Under the pieces are notes generated by a model. That model made no database searches. It was given only the letters and a program-made list of their open reading frames with translations, and was not told where the DNA came from. Positions 1-8,426 of a DNA stretch of 64,000 nucleotides are shown here, piece by piece (within the stretch, counting starts at the first letter, position 1; every line of letters starts with the position of its first letter). The stretch covers positions 1 to 64,000 of the forward strand of contig JAQGMG010000002.1 of NCBI GenBank assembly GCA_028292485.1, given 5' to 3'. The translations under genes were made by a program, and so were the position numbers. This DNA is from Rhodocyclales bacterium (GTDB lineage: Bacteria; Pseudomonadota; Gammaproteobacteria; Burkholderiales; Rhodocyclaceae).

Positions 1-149
1 CTGCGTCGACCTGCCGCTACGGATTTGATCCGGCGACACCAGTCGAGGAGGACGAAGCAGATTTTGAGAAAAACCAGACAGTGGCGAGGGGACTGGAATC
101 TATGCCACTGACTTGCAGTGTGCCTGATTCGCCCGACAAGGCAAGCTAA
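1..149 (+). CDS. 3' end of an unidentified CDS entering from the left
   Basis: Frame 3 is open from the window edge to a TAA at 147-149 and encodes about 48 acidic, proline-containing residues (including PVEEDEADFEKNQTVARGLE). The codon choice looks coding and the other two forward frames close early. No family is recognised and no start is visible, so this is only a possible C-terminus of a gene lying mostly to the left. The 129 bp between its stop and the convergent kinase gene holds no clear terminator. Confidence 0.35.
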   Translation, partial: ASTCRYGFDPATPVEEDEADFEKNQTVARGLESMPLTCSVPDSPDKAS

Positions 150-278
150 AAGTTGATGAATGACAAATTGCCACACAATCCGGAGGCACCAGCGTGGGGC
201 CAAGACCCTTCAAACCCGCGCCGGTGCTCGCTCCGGGCATAGCCCGTATCGAAGAGGTGATTTCTGCCTGGCGATGTA

Positions 279-1637
279 TCAAGAGTGAAAACCGGTCCGA
301 GGCAGGCGTACTTCGAAGCAGGCGCCGCCGCCTTCGCGTGCCAGACAGACCACCTCGCCGCCATGCAGACGCGCGATGCGCCGAACCAGCGCCAGGCCGT
401 AACCGGCACCTTCTCCCCGTTCCGCACTGCCGGCCAGGCGATAGAATGGATCGAACACCTTTTCGCGCTCCGCTGCGGGCACGCCGGGGCCACGATCCAG
501 CACGCGCAGCAGTACGCTGTCATGTGCGCCGAGCACTTCGACTTCGATGGACGACGCGGCAGGCTCGCCGGGTCGGGCGCTCGAGCCGTAGCGGCGTGCG
601 TTGTCGAGCAGGTTGCGCACGAGGTGGCGCAACAGGCGTGCGTCGCCATTGATGATGATGGATTCACCGCCAACACTGGCGTCGATGCGACTGGCTTCTT
701 CCGCAGCGAGCCCGAGCAGATCGACGCTTGCCAACTGCAGGCGCGGGCTGTCTTCGGCCAGCCGGCTGGCCAGCAACAGTTCGCCTATGAGGGCATCGAG
801 CTCGGCGATGTCGCGTGTGATCTGTGCATGCAGGTCCGGCCGCGAGGTGTCATGTACGTCGCCGAGCAGATCGGTTGCCATGCGGATGCGTGCGAGCGGC
901 GAGCGCAGTTCGTGCGAGGCGGCGGCAAGCATCGCGCGCTGGCTGTTGACCAGCGCTTCGACGCGCTCGGCTGCCTGGTTGAAACGGCGCGCAAGTTCGG
1001 CAACTTCATCGCAACCATCGATGACCATGCGTGTCGACAGATGCCCTTCGCCCCAGGCGTCGGCCTGTTGCTGCAAGCGCTCGAGCCGACGTGTCAGGCG
1101 GCGCGCCACCGGCCAGGTGCCGAGCGCGACCAGCAGGGCAAGCGCGGCAATCCAGGCCAGTGCGATGTGTTTGGCCTGTGCGCCCCAGCGCAGCAGCAAC
1201 TGACGTCCATCGGCGAAAACGATGACATTGGAAAACCGATGTGCCTGGCCGTTCTCCTCCTGTAAAAATGTCAGCGGCATGGTCTCGCCGCTGGCGGCGA
1301 TACGCAGACCATCGTGGTCATAAAGCGCCACACTGCCATGCACGGTGGCAGCGATGTCGGCCAGCGTCGCTGCCTGCTCGGCCGCCCCGGCATTTGCCGG
1401 CAGCAGGCGCGTCAGCAGTGGCTTGATGTGCGCATCCATGCGCGTCTCGCCCGGCACCCGAAAGGTCCAGAAGACGCAGGCCGCAATCAGGCACACGAAT
1501 ACGACGACGGCCATGAAGCCAAAATAGATCTGCCGGTACAGGTGATGGCGCACGAAGTGATGCCGCCCGCGCCGACGATGCCGACACAGTGCGTTGATGC
1601 CGACGTCATGTTGCTTGTCAGTTTGCTCTGTCTTCAT
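279..1637 (-). CDS. CpxA/RstB-type sensor histidine kinase
   Basis: Inner-membrane sensor kinase of 452 aa. Visible in order: a basic, His-rich N-terminus, TM1 (about 39-58), a periplasmic loop of about 100 residues, TM2 (about 157-174), a HAMP segment, the dimerisation/phosphoacceptor motif SHELRSPLAR with His242, an N-box (NLLDNARRYG) and G-boxes (DRGPGVP, GAGYGLALVRR). These are the hallmarks of an OmpR-partner HPK. Its ATG overlaps the regulator's stop by 4 bp (ATGA), so the two are translationally coupled. The CpxP/Spy-like gene at the head of the operon suggests an envelope or metal stress signal; that is inferred from context. Confidence 0.93.
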   Translation of the reverse strand: MKTEQTDKQHDVGINALCRHRRRGRHHFVRHHLYRQIYFGFMAVVVFVCLIAACVFWTFRVPGETRMDAHIKPLLTRLLPANAGAAEQAATLADIAATVHGSVALYDHDGLRIAASGETMPLTFLQEENGQAHRFSNVIVFADGRQLLLRWGAQAKHIALAWIAALALLVALGTWPVARRLTRRLERLQQQADAWGEGHLSTRMVIDGCDEVAELARRFNQAAERVEALVNSQRAMLAAASHELRSPLARIRMATDLLGDVHDTSRPDLHAQITRDIAELDALIGELLLASRLAEDSPRLQLASVDLLGLAAEEASRIDASVGGESIIINGDARLLRHLVRNLLDNARRYGSSARPGEPAASSIEVEVLGAHDSVLLRVLDRGPGVPAAEREKVFDPFYRLAGSAERGEGAGYGLALVRRIARLHGGEVVCLAREGGGACFEVRLPRTGFHS

Positions 1638-2344
1638 CGGCTCTCTTCGTCCTGCCGCTGTGCAAACACATAGCCGGCACCGCGTACGGTGACGATGCGT
1701 CGCGGGCTGCGCGAGTCGTCTTCAATGGCCGCGCGGATGCGCGAGATGTGAACGTCGATGGAGCGGTCGAAGGCTTCCAGCGTGTCGCCGCGCGCCAGCT
1801 CCAGCAAAGCTTCGCGCGACAGCACGCGGCCGGGGTGCGTAGCCAGTGCCCATAGCAGGGCGAACTGATGCGCCGTCAGCACAAGGGGACGGCCATCGAG
1901 GCGGGCTTCGAGCGCGGCCTGGTCGATTTCCAGCCGGCCGAAGCGCAGCGCTTCGCTGGCGGCAGAGCCCTTCACCTGGGCGCGGCGCAAGAGCGCACGC
2001 AGGCGGGCCAGCAATTCGCGCGGGCTGAAAGGTTTGGGCAGGTAATCGTCGGCGCCGAGTTCGAGGCCGACGATACGATCCACTTCTTCGCCGCGTGCCG
2101 TCAGCATCAGGATAGGCAGATTGCCACGCTCGCGAATGCGGCGGCATAGCTCGAAGCCATCACCGTCGGGCAGCATGGCGTCGAGAATCAGTGCATCGAA
2201 GCCCTCGTCGCGCAGGCGGCGCTCACCTTCGGCCAGGGTGTGCGCCAGCGTGACAGGCAGACCACGCGCACCGAGATACTCGGCCACCATCGTCGCCAGC
2301 GACACATCGTCATCGATCATCAACAACCGTTCAGCCACGCGCAC
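1634..2344 (-). CDS. OmpR/CpxR-family response regulator
   Basis: 236-aa two-domain regulator. The receiver has the acidic DDD cluster near residue 11, phospho-acceptor Asp55 in LILDAMLPDG and Lys104 in YLPKPF. A winged-helix Trans_reg_C domain follows (about 130-230, with VLSREALLELARG and the closing VRGAGYVF motif typical of OmpR-type regulators). The start overlaps the end of the upstream small zinc-ribbon gene by 14 bp and the stop overlaps the kinase start, so all three are probably one transcript. It probably controls the operon from the region upstream of the CpxP-like gene. Confidence 0.94.
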   Translation of the reverse strand: MRVAERLLMIDDDVSLATMVAEYLGARGLPVTLAHTLAEGERRLRDEGFDALILDAMLPDGDGFELCRRIRERGNLPILMLTARGEEVDRIVGLELGADDYLPKPFSPRELLARLRALLRRAQVKGSAASEALRFGRLEIDQAALEARLDGRPLVLTAHQFALLWALATHPGRVLSREALLELARGDTLEAFDRSIDVHISRIRAAIEDDSRSPRRIVTVRGAGYVFAQRQDEESR

Positions 2345-2624
2345 TCATCTCCATGGTCTGTTCTATTGAAATGGTTTTCATGCTCAAGGCTGAAGGATCG
2401 AAATGAGTAGCGGCACACACGAAAGCCTCGTCGCGCACAATGCACCCGTCATCGAATTCCAGCAACGCCGTATCTGCGCCGTGCCCCTCGCAGGCAGGGC
2501 AAAGCGCTACCAATCGGCACACGCCTGGTGGCAACCCGTCTGCCTTGGTCAGGCGGCTTTGGCGGCTGCACGCAGGACAGCATAGCAGCAGCATTTGCGG
2601 CATGGCTACGTCGTGTGCAGGCAT
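2331..2624 (-). CDS. small Cys-rich (zinc-ribbon-like) protein
   Basis: 97-aa ORF starting at ATG 2624, only 4 bp after the stop of the CpxP-like gene and overlapping the regulator start by 14 bp. An AGGGA ribosome-binding site lies about 9 nt upstream of this ATG, which is why it is preferred over the longer reading frame. Two CxxC-like knuckles (CCPAC at the N-terminus and LCPAC about 25 residues later) suggest a zinc ribbon; the rest is acidic. There is no signal peptide, so it is probably cytoplasmic. Family not recognised. Its place inside a two-component operon suggests an accessory or metal-related role (inference). Confidence 0.6.
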   Translation of the reverse strand: MPAHDVAMPQMLLLCCPACSRQSRLTKADGLPPGVCRLVALCPACEGHGADTALLEFDDGCIVRDEAFVCAATHFDPSALSMKTISIEQTMEMSARG

Positions 2625-2628
2625 GGCG

Positions 2629-3207
2629 TCATGTCCCTGCAGCAGGCTGCCAGCGTGACAGCAGCTCGCGCCGTTGCGAGGCCGACAGCACACTCGCCAT
2701 TTCAACCACCTCCTGCGTCAGGCGGCGCGACACGGCATCGGCACGTTGTACAGCTTCACTGCGTAGTTGCTCCACACGCACGGGGTCCACCGTTTCGGCA
2801 CTCAGCGCGCTGTAGAGGGAGGCCCGCATGGCGCGGTGTGCCTGGATCAGGACAACGATATCGTCCGCTGCCGTACGCGCGATGATCGTTGCCTTTTCGC
2901 GTTGCGCGCTGGTCGCCGAGACACGGTCCATCATGCGACTGGTCACGCGTTCGGCATGTTCGCGCACATGCGCGGGTGATGGTTCCTGCTGGCTGAATGC
3001 ATGACCGAAGCCGTGGCAGCCGTATCTGTCATGCCCGTAAGCGTGCCACGCAAAGACGGCGCCAATGATGACAGCCAGCACCAGCAGTCTGGCCCACCAT
3101 GGGCGCCTGCCACAGCAGCAGCCGCAACGGCCGCTGCGACAGCTTTTGCCTTGACTCTTGCCATCCTTGACTTCGTCTAGTTGCGGGTCCTGATCGATTG
3201 TCGCCAT
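2629..3207 (-). CDS. CpxP/Spy-like periplasmic (heavy-metal sensor type) protein
   Basis: 192 aa, starting at ATG 3207 with a GAGGAG ribosome-binding site about 7 nt upstream. The cytoplasmic N-tail is Cys-rich (CRSGRCGCCCGRR, about 23-35), followed by one TM segment (about 38-54), a His/Gly/Cys-rich stretch (HAYGHDRYGCHGFGHAF) and a long helical periplasmic part with a degenerate LTxxQ-like end (LSASQRRELLSRW). This matches the architecture of CpxP/Spy/CnrX-like small helical sensors. First gene of an operon with the zinc-ribbon protein, response regulator and kinase. Metal binding is inferred from the Cys/His clusters. The 137 bp upstream carries the presumed operon promoter. Confidence 0.75.
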   Translation of the reverse strand: MATIDQDPQLDEVKDGKSQGKSCRSGRCGCCCGRRPWWARLLVLAVIIGAVFAWHAYGHDRYGCHGFGHAFSQQEPSPAHVREHAERVTSRMMDRVSATSAQREKATIIARTAADDIVVLIQAHRAMRASLYSALSAETVDPVRVEQLRSEAVQRADAVSRRLTQEVVEMASVLSASQRRELLSRWQPAAGT

Positions 3208-3344
3208 GCTGTACTCCTCGAATGCCGGGATTGGCATGAGGATGTTGATGCGCATGGCTTGCGCGACTGTCTCCGCAATGTAAAGAAGTATGAACCTGAC
3301 AGGTCGCAACCATGCGACAGGCATGGCGGGAGAATGCTCGGGAA

Positions 3345-4721
3345 CTACATGCCGGGCGGTACGCTGCCTTGCGGCCAGAGAATCCAGATACGGCCCTGCT
3401 GACGCATGCGGCCCGCCATCGAACCTGCTTCCGGGCCGAAGCCCCAGAAGAAATCGGCGCGCACGCGACCGCGGATTGCGCCGCCCGTGTCCTGCGCCAG
3501 CATCATGCGTTGCATGGGTTTGCCATCGGGCATGTTGAACGCCAGGAAGACCGGCGCACCGAGCGGAATGCTGCGCGGATCGACCGCAATCGATCGGCCA
3601 GCCGTCAGCGCCAGCCCTTGCGCGCCTTTCGGCCCTTCGTTCGCCGCCGCTTCCTCGCGGAAGAAAACGTAGCTGGGGTTGGCAGCGAGCAGCTCCGGTA
3701 TGCGTTGTGGATTGGCGCGTGCCCACACCTGGATACCTTGCATGCTGGCCTTGTCGAGCGTCAGCTCGCCCTTGTCGACCAGCCAGCGGCCGATGGATTT
3801 GTAGGGGTGGCCGTTCTGGTCGGCGTAGGCGATGCGTACGCGGCTGCCATCCGGGAACTGCGCCTGCCCCGACCCTTGCACCTGCAGGAAAAGGTACTCG
3901 ACCGTGTCCTCGGCCCACATCAGTGTCTTGGCAGGCACTTGCTGTGGATCGCCAGCGGCCAGTTGCGCATTGGTCCAGTAGGGCACCAGCTTGCGGCCTT
4001 CGAGTCGGCCGCGCAGACGCATGCCCTTGAGCTCAGGATATACATCGGCCAGGTCGACCGTAATCAGATCATCCGGCACACCGAGTACCGGCGTCGCAAA
4101 GCGCGCGGTGGGCGTGCGGCTGGCGCGGATCAGTGGTTCGTAATAGCCGGTGATGAGGCCCTGTTCGCTGCCATCGGTATTGACCAGCTGCCAGGGAGAC
4201 AGCCGTGTCTGCAGGAATTCGTGAATCTGCGCATCGCTCGCCTGTGCGCCGAGTTCGCGCGCTGCATCGCAAGTGCTGCTCCATGCTTTCTGCATATCGC
4301 CACGTAAAGCCCTGCACGAAGTCAGCAGTGCCGGCCAGGCCTGTGTCAGCTTGTCCTGTTGCCAGCCAGGCAAGGCAGCCCAGTCGGCGCTGCGCCACGG
4401 TGGCGTCGCCGGTACGGGCGGCTTGGGCTGATCGGGGGCGGGACACACGGCAACCGGCGGCGGTGTCGCAACTGGCACGCAGTTGGCAGGAGCTTCTGCA
4501 ACGGGGCTGGACTGCTGCGCGGCGGGCGGCAGTTGCACGACGTTCGGCTCACGCACCGGTGCAGGCGTGGTTGTCGTGCAGGCGGCCAGTAGCGTCATGA
4601 CGAGGCCCAGCGCGGCGCTGCGCAGGCCTGGCCTATACTCGGGGTCTGTGAATGGTTTCAATACCGGTTTCAACGCTGGTTTCAATGCTGGGGCGGATAT
4701 GGAAGATGGTTTGTGGGTCAT
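3345..4721 (-). CDS. mltA: membrane-bound lytic murein transglycosylase A
   Basis: Outer-membrane lipoprotein that cleaves peptidoglycan glycan strands to 1,6-anhydromuropeptides. The N-terminus has a hydrophobic stretch ending in the lipobox LLAAC; MltA-domain motifs follow (LITGYYEPLI, VQGSGQAQFPDG, RVRIAYADQNGHPYKSIG), and the C-terminal 3D domain has AQDTGGAIRG and RADFFWGFG carrying the conserved acidic residues. From ATG 4721 the protein is 458 aa, but this gives an unusually long 30-residue region before the hydrophobic core, built partly from a 12-bp tandem repeat. The real start may be an internal TTG. With ATG 4721 its 5' end overlaps the divergent gene at 4699. Confidence 0.93.
   Translation of the reverse strand: MTHKPSSISAPALKPALKPVLKPFTDPEYRPGLRSAALGLVMTLLAACTTTTPAPVREPNVVQLPPAAQQSSPVAEAPANCVPVATPPPVAVCPAPDQPKPPVPATPPWRSADWAALPGWQQDKLTQAWPALLTSCRALRGDMQKAWSSTCDAARELGAQASDAQIHEFLQTRLSPWQLVNTDGSEQGLITGYYEPLIRASRTPTARFATPVLGVPDDLITVDLADVYPELKGMRLRGRLEGRKLVPYWTNAQLAAGDPQQVPAKTLMWAEDTVEYLFLQVQGSGQAQFPDGSRVRIAYADQNGHPYKSIGRWLVDKGELTLDKASMQGIQVWARANPQRIPELLAANPSYVFFREEAAANEGPKGAQGLALTAGRSIAVDPRSIPLGAPVFLAFNMPDGKPMQRMMLAQDTGGAIRGRVRADFFWGFGPEAGSMAGRMRQQGRIWILWPQGSVPPGM
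4654..4689. repeat. three tandem 12-bp repeats at the 5' end of mltA
   Basis: Three consecutive 12-mers begin GGTTTCAAT or GGTTTCAAC (4654, 4666, 4678). On the minus strand they encode repeated Leu-Lys-Pro blocks before the MltA signal sequence, if translation starts at 4721. They lie between the mltA signal peptide and the divergent small-ORF start, so they could instead be a repeat in a shared promoter region. Confidence 0.8.
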
Positions 4722-4884
4722 TTTGCTGGAGGCGGGTGTGGCCTTGGGCCTGTTGCTGCTGATTGTGTGGTCAACCTGGCCGAAAGGAAAGTCCGAGCGT
4801 AACGGAGCGCAAGTTACAGGCCCAAGCGAAAAAGAAAAACTGCGAGATAAAGCGCGGGAAGTGGAAGCGGAGAGAGCCAAGTGA
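4699..4884 (+). CDS. small single-pass membrane protein coupled to the downstream ATPase
   Basis: 61-aa ORF starting at ATG 4699. One hydrophobic helix (about residues 5-25, VALGLLLLIVW) is followed by a highly charged, Lys/Glu/Arg-rich tail. A purine-rich GGGGCGG lies just upstream. The stop overlaps the GTG start of the ATPase gene (GTGA at 4881-4884), a classic coupling arrangement, which is the main reason to believe it. No family recognised. Its 5' end overlaps the annotated 5' end of divergent mltA by 23 bp. A membrane anchor or partner for the ATPase is a reasonable guess, not shown. Confidence 0.6.
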   Translation: MEDGLWVILLEAGVALGLLLLIVWSTWPKGKSERNGAQVTGPSEKEKLRDKAREVEAERAK

Positions 4885-5756
4885 GCCCGGCCGATATCGA
4901 GCGACTGGTGGCGCGCGCCGAACACCTCATGGCGCGCTTCGAGGCCATCTTGCCTGCTGCGCCACCCTTGCCGGACTGGACCGCGCTGGCGCAGCGCTGG
5001 CGCACCTACCAGGGGCGCGGCTGGCTCGAGCCCTTGCACAATCTGCAGCCGATACACCTCTCCGACCTGCAGGATATCGACGACCAGAAGCAACGTGTCG
5101 ACGCCAACACGCGCCAGTTCGTGCGCGGCCAGCGTGCCAACAATGTGTTGCTGACTGGCGCGCGCGGCACCGGCAAGAGTTCCATCGTGCGTGCCGTGCT
5201 GACCGAATATGCTGGCGAAGGCTTGCGCGTGATCGAAGTCGACAAGACCGATCTGATCGATCTGCCACACATCGTCGATCTGCTGCGTGACCGATCGGAG
5301 CGCTTTCTCCTGTTCTGCGACGACCTCAGTTTCGAAGACGGTGAGCCGGGCTACAAGGCGCTCAAGAGCGTGCTCGATGGCAGCTTCGCTTCGGTGCCGG
5401 ACAATGTGCTGATTTATGCCACCAGCAACCGCCGCCACCTCATGCCCGAATATTTCTCGGAGAACCTGCAGGCGACTCACGGCAATGACGGAGAGCTCCA
5501 TCCCGGTGAAGCGGTGGAAGAGAAGGTATCGCTATCCGACCGTTTCGGCCTGTGGGTATCGTTCTACAGCTTCAATCAGGAAGCCTATCTGCAGATCGTG
5601 CGCCACTGGCTCGGCGTATTCGGCGTCGACCTTGCTGGCTGGGACGAGACGATCCGCCGCGAAGCATTGCAGTGGTCGATGATGCGCGCTTCGCGCAGCG
5701 GCCGCGTGGCCTGGCAGTTCGCACGCGATTATTCAGGGAAGACTGCTGCGTTATAG
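4881..5756 (+). CDS. DUF815-type AAA+ ATP-binding protein
   Basis: 291-aa P-loop ATPase starting at GTG 4881, coupled to the upstream small ORF. Walker A GARGTGKS (93-100), a Walker B-like FLLFCDDLSFED (about 141-152), a sensor-1-like segment (IYATSNRRHLMPE) and the downstream conserved block with LSDRFGLWVSF match the DUF815 family of predicted AAA+ ATPases. Predicted cytoplasmic; physiological role unknown in this family. It converges with the membrane-protein pair at 5774 with only 17 bp between stops. Confidence 0.85.
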   Translation: MSPADIERLVARAEHLMARFEAILPAAPPLPDWTALAQRWRTYQGRGWLEPLHNLQPIHLSDLQDIDDQKQRVDANTRQFVRGQRANNVLLTGARGTGKSSIVRAVLTEYAGEGLRVIEVDKTDLIDLPHIVDLLRDRSERFLLFCDDLSFEDGEPGYKALKSVLDGSFASVPDNVLIYATSNRRHLMPEYFSENLQATHGNDGELHPGEAVEEKVSLSDRFGLWVSFYSFNQEAYLQIVRHWLGVFGVDLAGWDETIRREALQWSMMRASRSGRVAWQFARDYSGKTAAL

Positions 5757-5773
5757 GCGCGCGGCAGTTTGAA

Positions 5774-6778
5774 CTAGCGCCGTGTCGCCAGCCGCGCTGA
5801 CAGCGCAATCGCATCGGCCGCCAGTGGGTCTTCCGGAAAGCGCCGCACCAGCGCCTCCAGCAAGGTTTGCGCTATGGCATTGCGCCCCAAGCCGCCGAGC
5901 GCCTGGGCAGACAGCAGAAATGCTTCTGGAATGGCGCTGTGCGCCGGATTGCGCACGTCGAAGTGTTTGAGCAGGCGCAGGGTTGTGGCATGCCTGCCCA
6001 GTTCGATGGCGCGCTGAGCCAGCCCCAGCGCCTGATCCACCGGAGGGTAGTAGTTGGCGTCCAGGCGGGCGCAGTCTTCGGCGATATTGAGCGCCATGTC
6101 GTGGCGACTGGTCTGGCATAAGGCGTTGATGAAGTCGGCGCCATGCAGTTGCAGAGCAAGGATTTGTGTTTCGTCATTGCGCAGGCGGTTGTGCAGGGCG
6201 AGCCGGGTGGCGATGCTGTCTGGCTCGCGCAAGACCAGGTCACGCAGCATGCGATGAGCCGGGCCCACCTGTTCGAGCGCTTCACCGAGCGCAGCCGTCA
6301 GACCGCTTTGCGTATTGCGGGTGCCGACGCGTGGGCGCGGGCGCTCGACCGTGTCGATAACCATCTCGGTCATGGCGTTGTGCAACTCGGCTTCCAGTGC
6401 GCGCACCGCCTGTTCCTTGCTGCGCGCCAGATTGCTCAGCGCTTGCCACAGACCAAGGGTGAGAACGAGCTGTGACAATTGCGACAGGATCTGACGCGTG
6501 ATGGCGTCGATGCCCAGCGCGGCACCTATGTCACCGGCATGACCCGGCAGGCCGCCCTGCGTCAGCACGAGGGCGAGTACGGCGGCGCTGATCAACCACT
6601 GACCATGAATGCCAAATACGGGAACGCTGCGCAGCTTTTGCGTCACGTGGATCAAGCCGGCCGCCAGTGCTGCCATCAACAACAAATGCGCCCAGCCTGC
6701 ACCCGCAAACAGGTCATCGGTAAAAAGCGTGACGCTGCTTTGCATGAGCGTTGTGAGGCCTAGCCAGAGCAGGATCAC
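5774..6778 (-). CDS. unknown membrane protein with helical (TPR-like) C-terminal half
   Basis: 334 aa. The first 115 residues contain about three hydrophobic segments (near 1-17, 28-45, 60-75, possibly a fourth at 93-110), followed by a charged helix (SKEQAVRALEAELHNAMTEM) and an alpha-helical region rich in Ala/Leu with spaced helix pairs resembling tetratricopeptide repeats (AIPEAFLLSAQALGGLGRN). The family was not recognised. Its ATG overlaps the stop of the 132-aa membrane gene upstream (ATGA), so the two are probably co-translated and may form a membrane complex. Confidence 0.7.
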   Translation of the reverse strand: MILLWLGLTTLMQSSVTLFTDDLFAGAGWAHLLLMAALAAGLIHVTQKLRSVPVFGIHGQWLISAAVLALVLTQGGLPGHAGDIGAALGIDAITRQILSQLSQLVLTLGLWQALSNLARSKEQAVRALEAELHNAMTEMVIDTVERPRPRVGTRNTQSGLTAALGEALEQVGPAHRMLRDLVLREPDSIATRLALHNRLRNDETQILALQLHGADFINALCQTSRHDMALNIAEDCARLDANYYPPVDQALGLAQRAIELGRHATTLRLLKHFDVRNPAHSAIPEAFLLSAQALGGLGRNAIAQTLLEALVRRFPEDPLAADAIALSARLATRR

Positions 6779-7173
6779 AGCGCATCCTCCACGCTTTCGC
6801 TGACGGGCCGGCTTTGCAATGTCACCATGCAGAACAAGGCAAACAGCACGAGACGGGCGACAGCGGTGAAGGTATCAATGCCGGCGCCGTACGTAGGGAT
6901 GTACGGCAATGCGAGTGCGGAGGCAGACAGCAGTCCGGCAACCAGCAGGCCGCAGCCGGCGAATGCCCACAGCAGCCAGGATGGGCCGGCATAGCGACGC
7001 CGGAATTGCGTGAGCCAGGCAAGGACGATGGCCGGTACCAGCGATAGCGCGATGATCAGGGCGAACGATTGCGGCGGGCTCAGCGATGCCAGCCATTCGG
7101 CCCGCGCGGGGGCCGCCATGCAAAACATCCCTGTCATGCCGATGACAAAGTGAAGAGGTTTGAGTGACTGCAT
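6775..7173 (-). CDS. small multi-pass membrane protein, unknown function
   Basis: 132 aa with an N-terminal signal-like segment ending PARA-EW (about 1-26) and three further hydrophobic helices (about 34-53, 64-88, 104-120). No conserved catalytic motif is seen. It is the first gene of a two-gene unit overlapping the next gene by 4 bp. Start taken at ATG 7173 because the N-terminus then reads as a normal signal or first TM helix. Function cannot be assigned. Confidence 0.65.
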   Translation of the reverse strand: MQSLKPLHFVIGMTGMFCMAAPARAEWLASLSPPQSFALIIALSLVPAIVLAWLTQFRRRYAGPSWLLWAFAGCGLLVAGLLSASALALPYIPTYGAGIDTFTAVARLVLFALFCMVTLQSRPVSESVEDAL

Positions 7174-7475
7174 GTCTGGTCAGCGGTAAGGATGTTGGAT
7201 TGTGCCCGCAAGTTGTGCCTGCACGATATGCTGGATGTCCGCGATCTGCCGTGCTTGATGCCATGGCGCGGCGCGAGCGGGGAGTATAGCGACCCGCGCC
7301 GTGCTGCAGCTTGGGTTCGGACCGGAGGCGCGGGTATCCTGTGGCTGTCGGCGGAGAACTGCCAGATATGTCGCACCTGAATGTCACTCCTGAATGTGCC
7401 ACCTTTCTCGCAGGCAGTTCGTTGCACCAAGCCTGTATTACTTCATCGGTCTATTTCGCTTTTTCTGCAGATAAC
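7174..7475. other. divergent intergenic region, no gene seen
   Basis: 302 bp between a leftward membrane gene and the rightward Nudix-ThiE gene, so it should hold both promoters. The open frames crossing it have poor coding character. I see no strong hairpin, riboswitch motif or clear sigma-70 hexamer pair. Confidence 0.5.
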
Positions 7476-8426
7476 ATGGTCAAACAGGTCGCAGTCGCAG
7501 CAGCAATCATCACCCGCACGGACGGCAGCTTTCTGCTCGGCCAGCGAGCGGCTGATACGGTGTACCCAGGCTATTGGGAATTTCCCGGCGGCAAGGTGGA
7601 AGCCGGTGAAACGCCGCGTCAGGCGCTGGTGCGCGAGTTGTCGGAGGAGCTCGGCATCGTCGTCGACGCGGCCTGGCCCTGGCTGATGCGCGAGCACCAC
7701 TACGAACATGCGCATGTGCGACTGTATTTCTTTGAAGTACCTTATTTACCAGATGAGTGGCATGGCGAGTTGCAAGCGCATGTGCATGCGGCCATGGCCT
7801 GGCAGCAGCCCGGTCGGCTCGAAGTCGGCCCGATGCTGCCCGCCAACGGCCCCATCCTCAAAGCGCTGAATCTTCCGCGTGTAATGGCCGTGACGCACGC
7901 CAGCGAGATTGGCATCGACCAGCAGCTCGCCGCACTTGACCATGCGCTCGTCCAGGGTGTGCGCTGCGTGCAGGTGCGCGAGCCTGACATGCAAGTTGCG
8001 CAGCGCGATGCCTTTGCGCGCGAAGTATCGCAGCGCTGCCATGCGCATGGTGCGATGGCTTTCTTCAATGGCGACCCCGTTGATGCTGCAAGGCTCGGCA
8101 TGGACGGCGTGCATCTTCCTGCGGCACAGCTGGCGGGCCTGACCGAGCGGCCATCGCTGGAATGGGTTGGCGCTTCGTGCCACACGCGTGCCGAACTCGA
8201 ACACGCTGCACGTCTTGGGCTGGACTATGCCGTGCTCGGCGCGGTCAAACCTACTGCCAGTCATCCTGGTCAGGAAGCCATTGGCTGGCAGGCTTTCAGC
8301 GATATGACGAGTGATTTGTCGATTCCGGTCATGGCCATTGGCGGCCTCGCAGCGGCCGACATGGTCGAGGCACGGCAGGCCGGCGCGCATGGCATCGCTT
8401 GTATCCGGGCAGCGTGGAAAGAATGA
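7476..8426 (+). CDS. Nudix hydrolase fused to ThiE/TenI-like domain (MutT-type)
   Basis: 316-aa two-domain protein. Residues 38-61 form a perfect Nudix box (GGKVEAGE....RELSEELG), and the domain aligns with MutT 8-oxo-dGTP diphosphatases. From about residue 135 the protein is a thiamine-phosphate-synthase-like TIM barrel (VRCVQVREPDM, GMDGVHLPAAQL, VLGAVKPTASHPGQE, VMAIGGL). This fused architecture is known in other proteobacteria (for example a Pseudomonas mutT). Probable role: sanitising oxidised nucleotides; the ThiE-like part's role is unclear. Start set at ATG 7476, where homology begins. The stop overlaps xerC by 4 bp, implying coupling. Confidence 0.88.
   Translation: MVKQVAVAAAIITRTDGSFLLGQRAADTVYPGYWEFPGGKVEAGETPRQALVRELSEELGIVVDAAWPWLMREHHYEHAHVRLYFFEVPYLPDEWHGELQAHVHAAMAWQQPGRLEVGPMLPANGPILKALNLPRVMAVTHASEIGIDQQLAALDHALVQGVRCVQVREPDMQVAQRDAFAREVSQRCHAHGAMAFFNGDPVDAARLGMDGVHLPAAQLAGLTERPSLEWVGASCHTRAELEHAARLGLDYAVLGAVKPTASHPGQEAIGWQAFSDMTSDLSIPVMAIGGLAAADMVEARQAGAHGIACIRAAWKE

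Noticed and set aside
2708-3918. Long minus-strand frame upstream of the CpxP-like protein
   Set aside because: The part above 3207 lies in the mltA coding region in another frame; the true start at 3207 has a strong ribosome-binding site.
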